Positions 1 through 6,396 of a DNA stretch of 10,056 nt are shown here, in pieces. How positions within the stretch are numbered: the first letter of the stretch is position 1; every line of letters begins with the position of its first letter. A program made the translations under genes and the position numbers. Source of the DNA: Chloroflexota bacterium (GTDB lineage Bacteria; Chloroflexota; Anaerolineae; Promineifilales; Promineifilaceae); assembly GCA_008501785.1 (NCBI GenBank), contig QQUD01000258.1, positions 1 to 10,056 on the forward strand, given 5' to 3'. The notes beneath the pieces are model-generated. The model was not told the origin of the DNA. It saw only the letters and a list, made by a program, of their open reading frames with translations, and did no database searches.

Positions 1-943
1 AAGTGGTCTGCTGACGAGCAGGCGTATCAACATTTACGGGCTTGATAGTTACGGGGGCACCGGTGATGAAACGGCCGTTTTTGTCCACAAATCGTCCCGC
101 AATCGTCCCCCACCCCTCAAACGGAGCCATCCCCAAGGCTGGATTTCGTGCATCCGCATAAATATTGTTACCAATCCGCACCTCAATATGCACATGTGGA
201 CCGCTCACTTCGCCCGAACTGCCCACACCCGCAATTAGCTGTCCTTGCTCAACTTGTTCCCCCACCTGCACAAACAACTCTAGCGTGTGTGCATAAAGCG
301 TGTATACATCTTTACCTTGCCACTGAAAATCGTGACGAATCACAACCGTGTTGCCGTAATAGTTAACTCCATTGCGCGGGCTGGGCAGCACACCTGCATG
401 AACAACCTCACCACTCCCCAACGCCAAAATCTGCGTTCCGGTATCATTTGGGAAATCCATCCCATGATGCACCCGATACGAGCCAATTTCGGGATTTAGC
501 ACATCGTTTCCAAACGGATACCATTCCAGGTCATAATTGCGATTCCCTGACGGCACAGGCCGAATAAACCAGTAATGATCGTCTGGATTGAGCGAGAGCG
601 GCACTTGCATGGGGGGCGGACGTTCCCCTTCGGGGACTTCTGGTCCTGCGTTGGGAACCCAATATTGTTCGGCATCTTGCGGACGCACCCCTTCGCCAGC
701 GGGAGTTGGCGGTCTGGGGGTTTCTGTAGCAGCATTGAGACTGGCGATGGCAACGGCCGTTTCCTCCATCACCTGACCTTCCTCATTTGCCACTGCTGCT
801 TCACCAGGCACTGCAATTACCGGCGTGTTTGCCAACGGAACCAAGGTTGGCGGCGGCTCCGAAGATATACAAGCAGAAACCAGGACTAAAGACAAAAGAC
901 TAAAGACTAAAGACTGAAGATTAAAAAATGGCTTGGAACGCAT
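1..943 (-). CDS. M23-family peptidase lipoprotein (3' end outside window)
   Basis: Secreted zinc endopeptidase of the LytM/M23 family, expected to cleave peptidoglycan cross-bridges outside the cytoplasmic membrane. The 314 visible residues begin MRSK, followed by a hydrophobic stretch and a lipobox LVSAC with Cys25 as the predicted lipidation site. A low-complexity Pro/Glu/Ala linker occupies residues 26-120. The M23 domain runs from about 125 to 275, with H159-x-G-x-D163 (HHGMD), the YAH motif (H219) and H250-x-H252 (HVHIE), so all expected zinc and catalytic residues are present. From about residue 280 a new segment (GRFVDKNGRFITGAP) looks like the start of a beta-sandwich domain, which runs off the window. 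The start at 943 is chosen because it gives a complete lipoprotein signal; no strong ribosome site is visible. It lies 6 bp after the stop of the propeller gene, so co-transcription is likely. The signal peptide is built from a heptamer repeat (see 884-918). Confidence 0.9.
   Translation of the reverse strand, partial: MRSKPFFNLQSLVFSLLSLVLVSACISSEPPPTLVPLANTPVIAVPGEAAVANEEGQVMEETAVAIASLNAATETPRPPTPAGEGVRPQDAEQYWVPNAGPEVPEGERPPPMQVPLSLNPDDHYWFIRPVPSGNRNYDLEWYPFGNDVLNPEIGSYRVHHGMDFPNDTGTQILALGSGEVVHAGVLPSPRNGVNYYGNTVVIRHDFQWQGKDVYTLYAHTLELFVQVGEQVEQGQLIAGVGSSGEVSGPHVHIEVRIGNNIYADARNPALGMAPFEGWGTIAGRFVDKNGRFITGAPVTIKPVNVDTPARQQTT
884..918 (-). repeat. Heptamer tandem repeat (GACTAAA x5) within signal-peptide codons
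   Basis: Five contiguous 7-bp units on the plus strand: GACTAAA, GACAAAA, GACTAAA, GACTAAA, GACTGAA. Read on the minus strand the consensus TTTAGTC encodes the hydrophobic core SLVFSLLSLV of the lipoprotein signal. A 7-bp repeat cycles through all frames, so a perfect array would produce TAG every 21 nt. The two variant units change exactly those positions, giving CAG (Gln10) and TTG (Leu17). Confidence 0.85.
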
Positions 944-949
944 TGGGGA

Positions 950-3301
950 TTATTGATCAAAAAGCCAGGCTAACTCATCTTCAAGATAAAGTTCACGCAT
1001 CGCATCTTCCCAGTTTAGTCCCTGGCGATTTTCATAATGCCAAAACAGAATATCGGGGAAATACGTACGCCAGTTTGGGCCAGATGAGACGCGTGTCCAG
1101 CCATAATCTGCGGCAATGGCGGTGAAATCGATGTAATAGCCTGCCGGGATTTCATCACGCAGCTTACCGCCCTGGTCAAAATAGCGTGCATCGCCTCCGG
1201 TGCGAGCGCGGAAATCCCACGGCAGCTCACGCAATGGTTCACCTTGTGTGCCATCCTGAGCCGCAGTACGCACATAAATACGCCAAAATGTCTCCGTTCC
1301 AATATCTTCGCGCACCACTTCAATTTGTGGGTCCAAACCAATTGCTTCACGGTAGGAAAGGTCAAACGCACGCCCTGCTTTGTTCCAGGTCTGCATAGAT
1401 TGCCCAGGCAAGGCGCCCGCATTCAATGCTTCAAACATATTATCCAAACGACCCAGCACATCCCAGCCTGCATCCTCAATCAACCGGGCGCGGAGTGAAA
1501 CAAATGATTGATCCACCCGATCACTCAGGTAAGGAGAGGGCGCATTGACCGGCATTTCGTACAACAAGGCTAGCGTACCGCTTGATTCACCACTGTCTGC
1601 ACGCGCTTCCACAAATAATGGTTTATCTCCACCGACACGGTCGATGTCGTACATGCCAGACGCAATATCGGGCGTCAGGTTTACGGCTGTCCACGAGGTG
1701 CTGTTGATACGGCCGTTACTCACATAAACTTGCGGTGTCACCCCCCACGCTTGTGCATTCCCAGCCACCAAATAGCTGCGCCCATTTCGTTCATAGACCG
1801 ACACCAGTGATTCATTGTCTGGCGACCAGGCAGGTGCATGGCCTTGCTGTCCCAAGCTTTGCGCCGACCCAGCCGGCTCAAATGCATCATTCAAAGGGAC
1901 TGCATAGATGATGTCGATGTCGCCCTGCTGTTGGGCATATGCGAGAAAACGGCCGTTTGTCGAAAAAACAGCCTCGCCTTCATTAAGCTCTTGCGAATTA
2001 GTAACATTAACCACACGTTCTGCCAATGGATCATCCAACGAACGAATAAAAATATCAGTTGACCCATTGCGATAGCTGGTAAAGGCAATGTGACGGCCGT
2101 TAGATGATTCCCAAACGGGCGCGTAGTTGGAAAAGTCGTTTCGCGTCAAGGGCAGCGGATCCACTGAACCATCTATTTTTGTCAGAAAAATATCAAAATT
2201 GTCGTTTCGGTATGATTCATATGCCAGCCAATTCCCATCAGGTGACCAGGTCGGATTGCCATCAAACGACACGGCATCCGTTACCCGCAGCAGTTCGCCT
2301 CGCGGAATGTGATAAACGTAAACATCCCAATTGCCATCTCGATTAGAAGAAAATGCAAGCTGGCTGCCATCAGGACTCCAAGCCGGGTCCCGATCTACGG
2401 CTGAATGCGTTGTCAATCGTACCGGATCCGCCTGCCCCACAGCCAAAATATAAATATCGGTATTGCCGTCAAGGTGTTGGCTAAATGCAATCGTGCCACC
2501 GCCGGTTGTTGGGTCTGGTGTAGGCCAGGGGGTCAAAATAATTTCGGGAGTGTTTGTTGGAGCAATGGTTGGTGGCAACGGGGTTGGGGTCAGAATAATA
2601 ATTTCAGGGCCGCCGATAAAATTGGTGCTTTCAGAAGCTGCACCTGCCTGTCGCTCTCGCATACTTATCAAACCCACAACCAGTAACACCGCAATTGTGG
2701 CAAAAGCCGTTGCCAGCCTGAGTATTCGAGGGTTTCCAGATGTTGTGCGGGGGACGGGGGGGGCTATGTCTGCTTTTGTGGGATAAGACGGCCGTTTCCA
2801 GCGTACCCGCCAACGTGCCTGCAACACAACCCAGCGCGAACGAAGGCGACGGCGCAGCAAGTGGCGGCGGGGGGCTGTTTTTTGCATGAACCAGCCAACA
2901 ACGGCTCGTAGGATTCCCCAAAACCAGAGTAGAATATGCCGTACAACTTTTGCGAGGGTGATGGAAAACGGCCGTAATATCCGCATAAAAAACCAAATTG
3001 CGGGGCGGCGTATCAATAGATTAAAAGGCTGCCATATTCCCCAAGCCAACAGCTTACGAAAGGCAATGCCCATGTTTCCCACAAAATGCCAAATTCGTGG
3101 GAATATAGGAGAGATAATTTCCCAGGTCCACTGCACAGGGAGCCAGATTGGCATTGTCGCATAAACGAGGGGAGTCCAGAGAAACCAGGTCAACAGCTTT
3201 CGCAAAGCCTGCCCTAGTCGACCTGCGAAGCCCCATAACCAGCGAATGCTGGCACGCACAAACAAACTCACCTGTTGACCAAACCGTTTCAATCGCTGCA
3301 T
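950..3301 (-). CDS. Membrane-anchored TolB-like beta-propeller protein with Trp-rich N-terminus
   Basis: A 783-residue protein; exact function not recognised. Residues 1-140 are unusually rich in Trp, Phe and Arg and contain a duplicated unit (G-x2-G-x-A-x-RKLL-x-W-x2-W-x-P at 27-44 and 75-92, a 48-residue period). Residues 142-175 are very basic. A single clear transmembrane helix lies at about 194-214, with positive charge on its N-side, suggesting that the remainder is extracytoplasmic. A Thr/Pro linker (about 237-266) leads to a PD40/TolB-like propeller (about 269-545) with repeated blades such as DPAWSPDGSQLAFSSNRDG and NPTWSPDGNWLAYES. The last 240 residues form a separate domain I cannot assign, ending in an acidic LYLEDELAWLFDQ. 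Propellers of this type usually bind proteins or ligands. It is the first gene of a unit with the M23 lipoprotein, so a role in cell-envelope assembly is a reasonable inference. No Shine-Dalgarno sequence precedes the ATG at 3301. Confidence 0.85.
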   Translation of the reverse strand: MQRLKRFGQQVSLFVRASIRWLWGFAGRLGQALRKLLTWFLWTPLVYATMPIWLPVQWTWEIISPIFPRIWHFVGNMGIAFRKLLAWGIWQPFNLLIRRPAIWFFMRILRPFSITLAKVVRHILLWFWGILRAVVGWFMQKTAPRRHLLRRRLRSRWVVLQARWRVRWKRPSYPTKADIAPPVPRTTSGNPRILRLATAFATIAVLLVVGLISMRERQAGAASESTNFIGGPEIIILTPTPLPPTIAPTNTPEIILTPWPTPDPTTGGGTIAFSQHLDGNTDIYILAVGQADPVRLTTHSAVDRDPAWSPDGSQLAFSSNRDGNWDVYVYHIPRGELLRVTDAVSFDGNPTWSPDGNWLAYESYRNDNFDIFLTKIDGSVDPLPLTRNDFSNYAPVWESSNGRHIAFTSYRNGSTDIFIRSLDDPLAERVVNVTNSQELNEGEAVFSTNGRFLAYAQQQGDIDIIYAVPLNDAFEPAGSAQSLGQQGHAPAWSPDNESLVSVYERNGRSYLVAGNAQAWGVTPQVYVSNGRINSTSWTAVNLTPDIASGMYDIDRVGGDKPLFVEARADSGESSGTLALLYEMPVNAPSPYLSDRVDQSFVSLRARLIEDAGWDVLGRLDNMFEALNAGALPGQSMQTWNKAGRAFDLSYREAIGLDPQIEVVREDIGTETFWRIYVRTAAQDGTQGEPLRELPWDFRARTGGDARYFDQGGKLRDEIPAGYYIDFTAIAADYGWTRVSSGPNWRTYFPDILFWHYENRQGLNWEDAMRELYLEDELAWLFDQ

Positions 3302-3310
3302 GCTACAGTC

Positions 3311-3338
3311 AGTTTAGCACGAGTAAAGACTATGTCAA
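3311..3338 (-). promoter_or_regulatory. Promoter for the propeller/M23 unit, near-leaderless
   Basis: On the minus strand a perfect -35 TTGACA (3338-3333) is followed after 16 bp by TAAACT (3316-3311), a 4/6 match to the -10 consensus. Transcription would begin near 3304, only a few bases before the ATG at 3301, which agrees with the absence of a ribosome-binding site there. A second TTGACA lies 15 bp further upstream. Confidence 0.45.
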
Positions 3339-3358
3339 GTTAAAATATGTCAAGTTAA
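3331..3358. repeat. Tandem 15-bp-period direct repeat carrying TTGACA
   Basis: TATGTCAAGTTAA occurs at 3331-3343 and again at 3346-3358. On the minus strand each copy reads TTAACTTGACATA and contains a consensus -35 hexamer. It could be an operator with two half-sites or a duplicated promoter element upstream of the propeller gene. Confidence 0.7.
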
Positions 3359-3410
3359 TTTTAATTTTCTCGTCAGATAAATTGTAAGAGATTAATGCTT
3401 TACTAAATAT

Positions 3411-3576
3411 CAAGAGAACCTAATCAATTGTAGAAATCATCTGAGGTCGATTGGCAATCGCAACGCAGCATTTTCAATCTAACACCAAGATTAATCCAAC
3501 GCCCAGACGAGTGAAGTTTAGTAAAATCAGGTTCTCTTCGGAATTATTCGCCACCAGTTAACTGGTGGCTTTTTTT
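3411..3576 (+). ncRNA. Candidate structured small RNA ending in an intrinsic terminator
   Basis: No plus-strand gene precedes the terminator at 3551-3576, because the neighbouring genes diverge, so that terminator must serve a non-coding or leader transcript. The proposed RNA starts with AAGAGAACCT (3412-3421), which can pair with AGGTTCTCTT (3529-3538) to close the molecule. Inside lie hairpins CGATT-GGC-AATCG (3448-3460) and AATCT/AGATT (3476-3492). A weak promoter (TTGTAA at 3382-3387, TAAATA at 3404-3409) precedes it. Length and end-to-end pairing recall 6S RNA, but I cannot identify the family. Confidence 0.3.
3551..3576 (+). terminator. Rho-independent terminator, plus strand
   Basis: A perfect 18-bp palindrome, CCACCAGTTAACTGGTGG (3551-3568), is followed at once by a run of seven T (3570-3576). 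The minus strand lacks a T-run after the stem, so the signal acts only on plus-strand transcripts. The predicted cyoE promoter lies downstream, so this does not appear to be an attenuator of cyoE. Confidence 0.65.
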
Positions 3577-3590
3577 GTCTCCAGCAGACC

Positions 3591-3651
3591 AGGTGCGACA
3601 CACTTTTAAGCACATCTCAACAAAATTAAGTGATTGAAGTGCGTCGCACCT
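3591..3651. repeat. Inverted repeat AGGTGCGAC(A/G)CACTT, possible REP-like element
   Basis: The left arm AGGTGCGACACACTT (3591-3605) and right arm AAGTGCGTCGCACCT (3637-3651) are complementary over 15 bases with one mismatch, around a 31-bp AT-rich loop. No T-run follows on the plus strand. The form suits a dispersed REP/MITE-like repeat or an operator; only one copy is in the window. Confidence 0.55.
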
Positions 3652-3666
3652 TTGATGAAGGGAAGT

Positions 3667-3680
3667 TTAACGGCCGTTAA
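3667..3680. repeat. Intergenic copy of the iterated palindrome ACGGCCGT (11 copies in window)
   Basis: TTAACGGCCGTTAA is a perfect 14-bp palindrome just upstream of the predicted cyoE promoter. The full decamer AACGGCCGTT also occurs at 70-79, 752-761, 1948-1957, 4023-4032, 7258-7267 and 8011-8020. The octamer ACGGCCGT with changed flanks occurs at 1709-1716, 2093-2100, 2788-2795 and 2968-2975. All other copies are inside genes, in all three reading frames. Confidence 0.85.
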
Positions 3681-3686
3681 GCCAGT

Positions 3687-3715
3687 TTGTATCGACCTCC
3701 GAACTTTGTTACAAT
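3687..3715 (+). promoter_or_regulatory. Predicted sigma-70 promoter of the cyoE operon
   Basis: TTGTAT (3687-3692) and TACAAT (3710-3715) are separated by 17 bp, giving a start near 3722 and a leader of about 20 nt. The ribosome site GGAGG (3734-3738) sits 4 nt before the ATG at 3743. Confidence 0.55.
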
Positions 3716-3742
3716 TTTTGTCCAATAACCCTCGGAGGCAAC

Positions 3743-4675
3743 ATGACAATTCACAAAACAACTGGTGTGAAACCCCCGGTTCATGAAAAACAGAATCGTT
3801 GGCGAGAAACAATACATTTAATCGTGGTTCTGTTTAAACTGCGTGTGGTGTCATTGTTGTTGATGGCCGCAACAGGTGGCGCTTTTTTGGCCGCCGGTGG
3901 CTGGCCGGGGTGGCACGTTTTTCTACTGACGTGGGTCACTGGGGGTATGGCGGCTGCAGGCGCTTCATCTATCAACCAGTTTTGGGAGAGACATTCTGAT
4001 GGGAAAATGGGGCGGACAGAGAAACGGCCGTTAGTCAACGGTGAAATCGCCAATCCAGCATGGGTCCCCTACGTTGGCAGCGCACTCATTTTGGTTCCAT
4101 CACTGGCCGTATTCCCCTTCAATCGTCCTTTAACTTTTTTCCTGCTGCTTGGCGCATTCATTTACGTCTTTATCTACACCATCTGGCTAAAACCACGCAC
4201 CTTGCTCAACATCGTCATCGGTGGTGCTGCTGGCAGCGCCGCTGTTTTGAGCGGTAGCGCCGCAGCTGGTTATTGGAATCATCCAGGTGCATTAGTTTTA
4301 TCACTGCTGCTTTTCCTGTGGACGCCCTTCCATTTTTGGAGCCTAGCCATTTTATATCGAGATGACTACGCTCGTACAGATGTGCCGATGCTGCCCGTCC
4401 ACACTACACCTAAACAAGCGGCCTGGTGGATTATGGCACATACTGTCCCCACCGCGATTGGCGGCATCCTCTTAGTTGTATTACCCGAACTAGGCTGGGT
4501 CTATTTCATGCCAGTGCTGCTCATCACAATCGATCTAGTACGTCGAAACATCAAGTTGGTTATTGACCCGTCAACAGATCATGCCCGAAGTCTATTTCTT
4601 TCTTCCAACTTATATCTTTTAATTCTTATACTGGCTATTTGTTTGGGTACAGTAACCATTTCACTCGCATCATGA
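3743..4675 (+). CDS. cyoE: Protoheme IX farnesyltransferase (heme O synthase)
   Basis: Integral-membrane prenyltransferase of the UbiA family that adds a farnesyl group to heme B, giving heme O for heme-copper oxidases; homologs are also called ctaB. The 310 residues match the usual length and contain multiple hydrophobic helices. The prenyl-diphosphate/Mg motif reads N78-QFW-E82-RHS-D86-GKMGRTEKRPL, against the family pattern NxxxDxxxD...RTxxRPL, so the first Asp is replaced by Glu. Other signatures are YTIWLKPRTLLNIVIGGAAG (145-164) and LWTPFHFW (192-199) followed by DVPMLPV. The start is supported by GGAGG four bases upstream. The stop overlaps the next start (ATGA), showing translational coupling to the glutaredoxin-like gene. 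No oxidase subunits are in the window. One ACGGCCGT palindrome lies at codons KRPL. Confidence 0.95.
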   Translation: MTIHKTTGVKPPVHEKQNRWRETIHLIVVLFKLRVVSLLLMAATGGAFLAAGGWPGWHVFLLTWVTGGMAAAGASSINQFWERHSDGKMGRTEKRPLVNGEIANPAWVPYVGSALILVPSLAVFPFNRPLTFFLLLGAFIYVFIYTIWLKPRTLLNIVIGGAAGSAAVLSGSAAAGYWNHPGALVLSLLLFLWTPFHFWSLAILYRDDYARTDVPMLPVHTTPKQAAWWIMAHTVPTAIGGILLVVLPELGWVYFMPVLLITIDLVRRNIKLVIDPSTDHARSLFLSSNLYLLILILAICLGTVTISLAS

Positions 4676-4914
4676 TTAAAATAACACTGTATTCAAAAGA
4701 TGGCTGCCACCTCTGCGAGATAGTTAAAAACGATCTTGCTTCCCTGAAAAAAATCCACCCTCATCTTACATTTCAGTTGCATGAGATAGATATCACCCAA
4801 GACAGAGAATTATTCAAAAAATACTGCCTAACCATCCCCGTTCTCGAAATAGGTGCAAAAACCTTAGAAGCTCCCATTGAGAAACATCAACTCATTCATG
4901 CATTAAACTTATAA
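4672..4914 (+). CDS. Glutaredoxin-like thiol-disulfide protein
   Basis: Small 80-residue cytoplasmic protein with a thioredoxin fold of the glutaredoxin-like/DUF836 type. The redox motif is C12-HL-C15 in SKDGCHLCE, followed by the expected T-I-P cis-proline (P56) before a beta strand; an extra Cys52 lies just before it. The start at 4672 is preferred over an in-frame ATG at 4639, because it shares ATGA with the cyoE stop and gives a normal N-terminus starting directly at the first beta strand (MIKITLYS). No independent ribosome site is seen, so translation probably depends on cyoE. Membership of a heme O synthase operon suggests a link to redox handling during oxidase maturation, but the specific substrate is unknown. 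Confidence 0.85.
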   Translation: MIKITLYSKDGCHLCEIVKNDLASLKKIHPHLTFQLHEIDITQDRELFKKYCLTIPVLEIGAKTLEAPIEKHQLIHALNL

Positions 4915-4934
4915 ATACTCGTGCTAACACCAAT

Positions 4935-4962
4935 CATAAGCTATCAATATTTGTTGCTTATG
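4935..4962 (+). other. Small hairpin after the cyoE operon
   Basis: CATAAGC (4935-4941) and GCTTATG (4956-4962) form a 7-bp stem with a 14-nt loop, 20 bases after the glutaredoxin-like stop. No T-run follows, so it is at best a weak or 3'-protecting structure rather than a standard terminator. Confidence 0.3.
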
Positions 4963-5029
4963 CTCCCAACTCCTCATAAAATCACATCGTCGTCCGTCTT
5001 ACTAGCCACCCACCAGTTTGCAAAAACTT

Positions 5030-5218
5030 GTAGGGTACCAGAGTAGATGAATCATGATATTTGATTTTCGAACCCGATTTCCCACTTTTAAAAACTTGAA
5101 AATTCAGTTTTTTCTGAACAAGATTGGGTCAATTTCAAATCTTTCATATTCTTTTTTAGCCGATTTACTCTGGCACTCCCAATTACTTCTAAGGTGTTGA
5201 GCAGCTAGTCAACCCTAC
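5030..5218. repeat. Long nested imperfect inverted repeat
   Basis: The gap 4915-5257 has no credible gene and is dominated by this structure. Complementary arms are nested in order: GTAGGGT (5030-5036) with ACCCTAC (5212-5218); CCAGAGTA (5038-5045) with TACTCTGG (5166-5173); ATTTGA (5059-5064) with TCAAAT (5135-5140); AACCCGAT (5071-5078) with ATTGGGT (5123-5129, one mismatch); and TTCAG (5103-5107) with CTGAA (5114-5118) around a T6 loop. It could be a degenerate MITE-like element with GTAGGGT ends, or a structured RNA or leader upstream of the pentapeptide gene. Confidence 0.5.
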
Positions 5219-5247
5219 GACAATTTATCCACTATTTACACACTATT

Positions 5248-5252
5248 GAGGA
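5248..5252 (+). promoter_or_regulatory. Ribosome-binding site deciding the pentapeptide-gene start
   Basis: GAGGA at 5248-5252 lies five bases before the ATG at 5258. An in-frame TTG at 5246 would overlap this site, so ATG 5258 is the better start. Confidence 0.65.
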
Positions 5253-5257
5253 AAAAA

Positions 5258-6160
5258 ATGACCGTAATTAAAGCACTCCCATCAGAATTGTCAGCATATT
5301 TTGACAGCATAACCGACCTATTACAAATTGAGCATTTGGCATTGCCAACGTCAAAGCCATCCGCTCGAAAACAAGCAATAGACTTAACTTCAGAAATGCT
5401 GAAAAAGGCCAACAGCCCTGAAAAAAGTCAAATCGTGCAATTTTTATACAAGATGAATTTGCTCTTTGCACCTGATCCAAGTTTGTGCTTATGGGTTTTT
5501 GATCTATCCAAAATAGATTTACATGATTTAGATTTACGTCAAATTTGTTTATATCGCGCTAACTTACATCATGGAAGCCTCAGTGGCACAAACTTAATGG
5601 ATGCAAGTTTCGAATTGGCCAATCTGCAGCAAACAGATTTGAGCGGGGTTAACTTGCAAAATGCTAACCTAACCTGGGCTAAGTTAAATAATGCATTAGT
5701 CACAAATGCAGACCTTAACCATGTCAGTTTAAAAGCAGCGGTGCTGGATCAGGCCAAGTTTAAGGAAACCAATTTAGAACATGCTGATTTAGGACGTGCT
5801 TCCCTAACTGACACTAAATTTGAACAAACAACCATGAATAATGCAGATTTATTCGGTGTACGCGGTCAGCACACAAATTTCCATCAAGCAAATTTAAAAG
5901 ATGCTCTTTTTGTTGAAGCGACGCTGCGTGAAGCGACGTTTACCGAAGCAAAATTAACAGGCTCTGTTTTTACACAGGCGAATTTGACCGCGTGCAACTT
6001 TGAAGATGCCAATTTACAAGGCGCAAAATTTAAAGAGGCTACGCTAACTGGCTCAAATTTCACCGGTGCCAATCTAGATGGAGCAAAGTTCGACTATACC
6101 ATTATGCCAAACGGCAAAGTTTTTGATGAAGGATTGCCAGTGGAAGAACAACTAATTTAA
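5258..6160 (+). CDS. Pentapeptide-repeat protein
   Basis: A 300-residue soluble protein with no signal peptide. Residues 1-85 form a helical, non-repeat region (MTVIKALPSELSAYF onward). From about residue 85 to 285 the chain is a nearly continuous run of about 40 A(D/N)LxX-type pentapeptides (for example ANLQQTDLSGVNLQNANL), with Leu or Phe at the central position. These fold into a right-handed quadrilateral beta helix. The tail FDYTIMPNGKVFDEG is typical for such proteins. Members of this superfamily include DNA-gyrase-protecting mimics (Qnr/MfpA type), but most have unknown roles, and nothing here identifies the target. The gene is more AT-rich than the neighbouring blocks and lacks the ACGGCCGT palindrome. 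It appears to be a single-gene unit; no clear terminator follows. Confidence 0.9.
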   Translation: MTVIKALPSELSAYFDSITDLLQIEHLALPTSKPSARKQAIDLTSEMLKKANSPEKSQIVQFLYKMNLLFAPDPSLCLWVFDLSKIDLHDLDLRQICLYRANLHHGSLSGTNLMDASFELANLQQTDLSGVNLQNANLTWAKLNNALVTNADLNHVSLKAAVLDQAKFKETNLEHADLGRASLTDTKFEQTTMNNADLFGVRGQHTNFHQANLKDALFVEATLREATFTEAKLTGSVFTQANLTACNFEDANLQGAKFKEATLTGSNFTGANLDGAKFDYTIMPNGKVFDEGLPVEEQLI

Positions 6161-6319
6161 ACTTGCCAACAAAATTGGACTGTGTTAGTATTTTCTCATC
6201 CCTGCTCTGTGCGTGATGGGCTTTCAATGTTGAGCCAACGCCTTAAAAAAGGGGATTACAATACGTAGAGGGGATGTAGTAGCCGTAAGGCAAGGCAGTA
6301 TCCTCACGAAAAAATTCCC

Positions 6320-6335
6320 ACCTGCATTTGCAGGT
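6320..6335 (+). other. Short hairpin in the leader of the MBL gene
   Basis: ACCTGC-ATTT-GCAGGT forms a 6-bp stem with a 4-nt loop in the 236-bp gap before the MBL-fold gene. A possible -10 box TACAAT (6257-6262) lies upstream without a convincing -35. The rest of the gap shows nothing I can interpret. Confidence 0.3.
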
Positions 6336-6396
6336 TCAAACAACGAGGTTCACACGGCATGGCGGGGTTCATTTTCAAAAGGACAATTTCTTAGGT

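Noticed and set aside
496..753. Minus-strand open frame of 85 codons
   Set aside because: It overlaps the M23 lipoprotein gene in another frame; the M23 frame has complete catalytic motifs and a signal peptide.
575..889. Plus-strand open frame of 104 codons
   Set aside because: It is antisense to the M23 gene and has no domain features.
4639..4671. Earlier in-frame ATG for the glutaredoxin-like gene
   Set aside because: It would add 11 residues not expected for the fold and lie deep inside cyoE; the ATGA junction at 4672 is the natural coupled start.
5505..6120. Periodic 15-bp DNA pattern in the pentapeptide gene, considered as a tandem repeat or CRISPR-like array
   Set aside because: The periodicity is explained by five-residue protein repeats; there are no identical repeats or spacers.
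6257..6262. TACAAT as a promoter -10 for the MBL gene
   Set aside because: The only -35-like hexamer (TTGAGC at 6230-6235) is 21 bp away, too far for a normal promoter.
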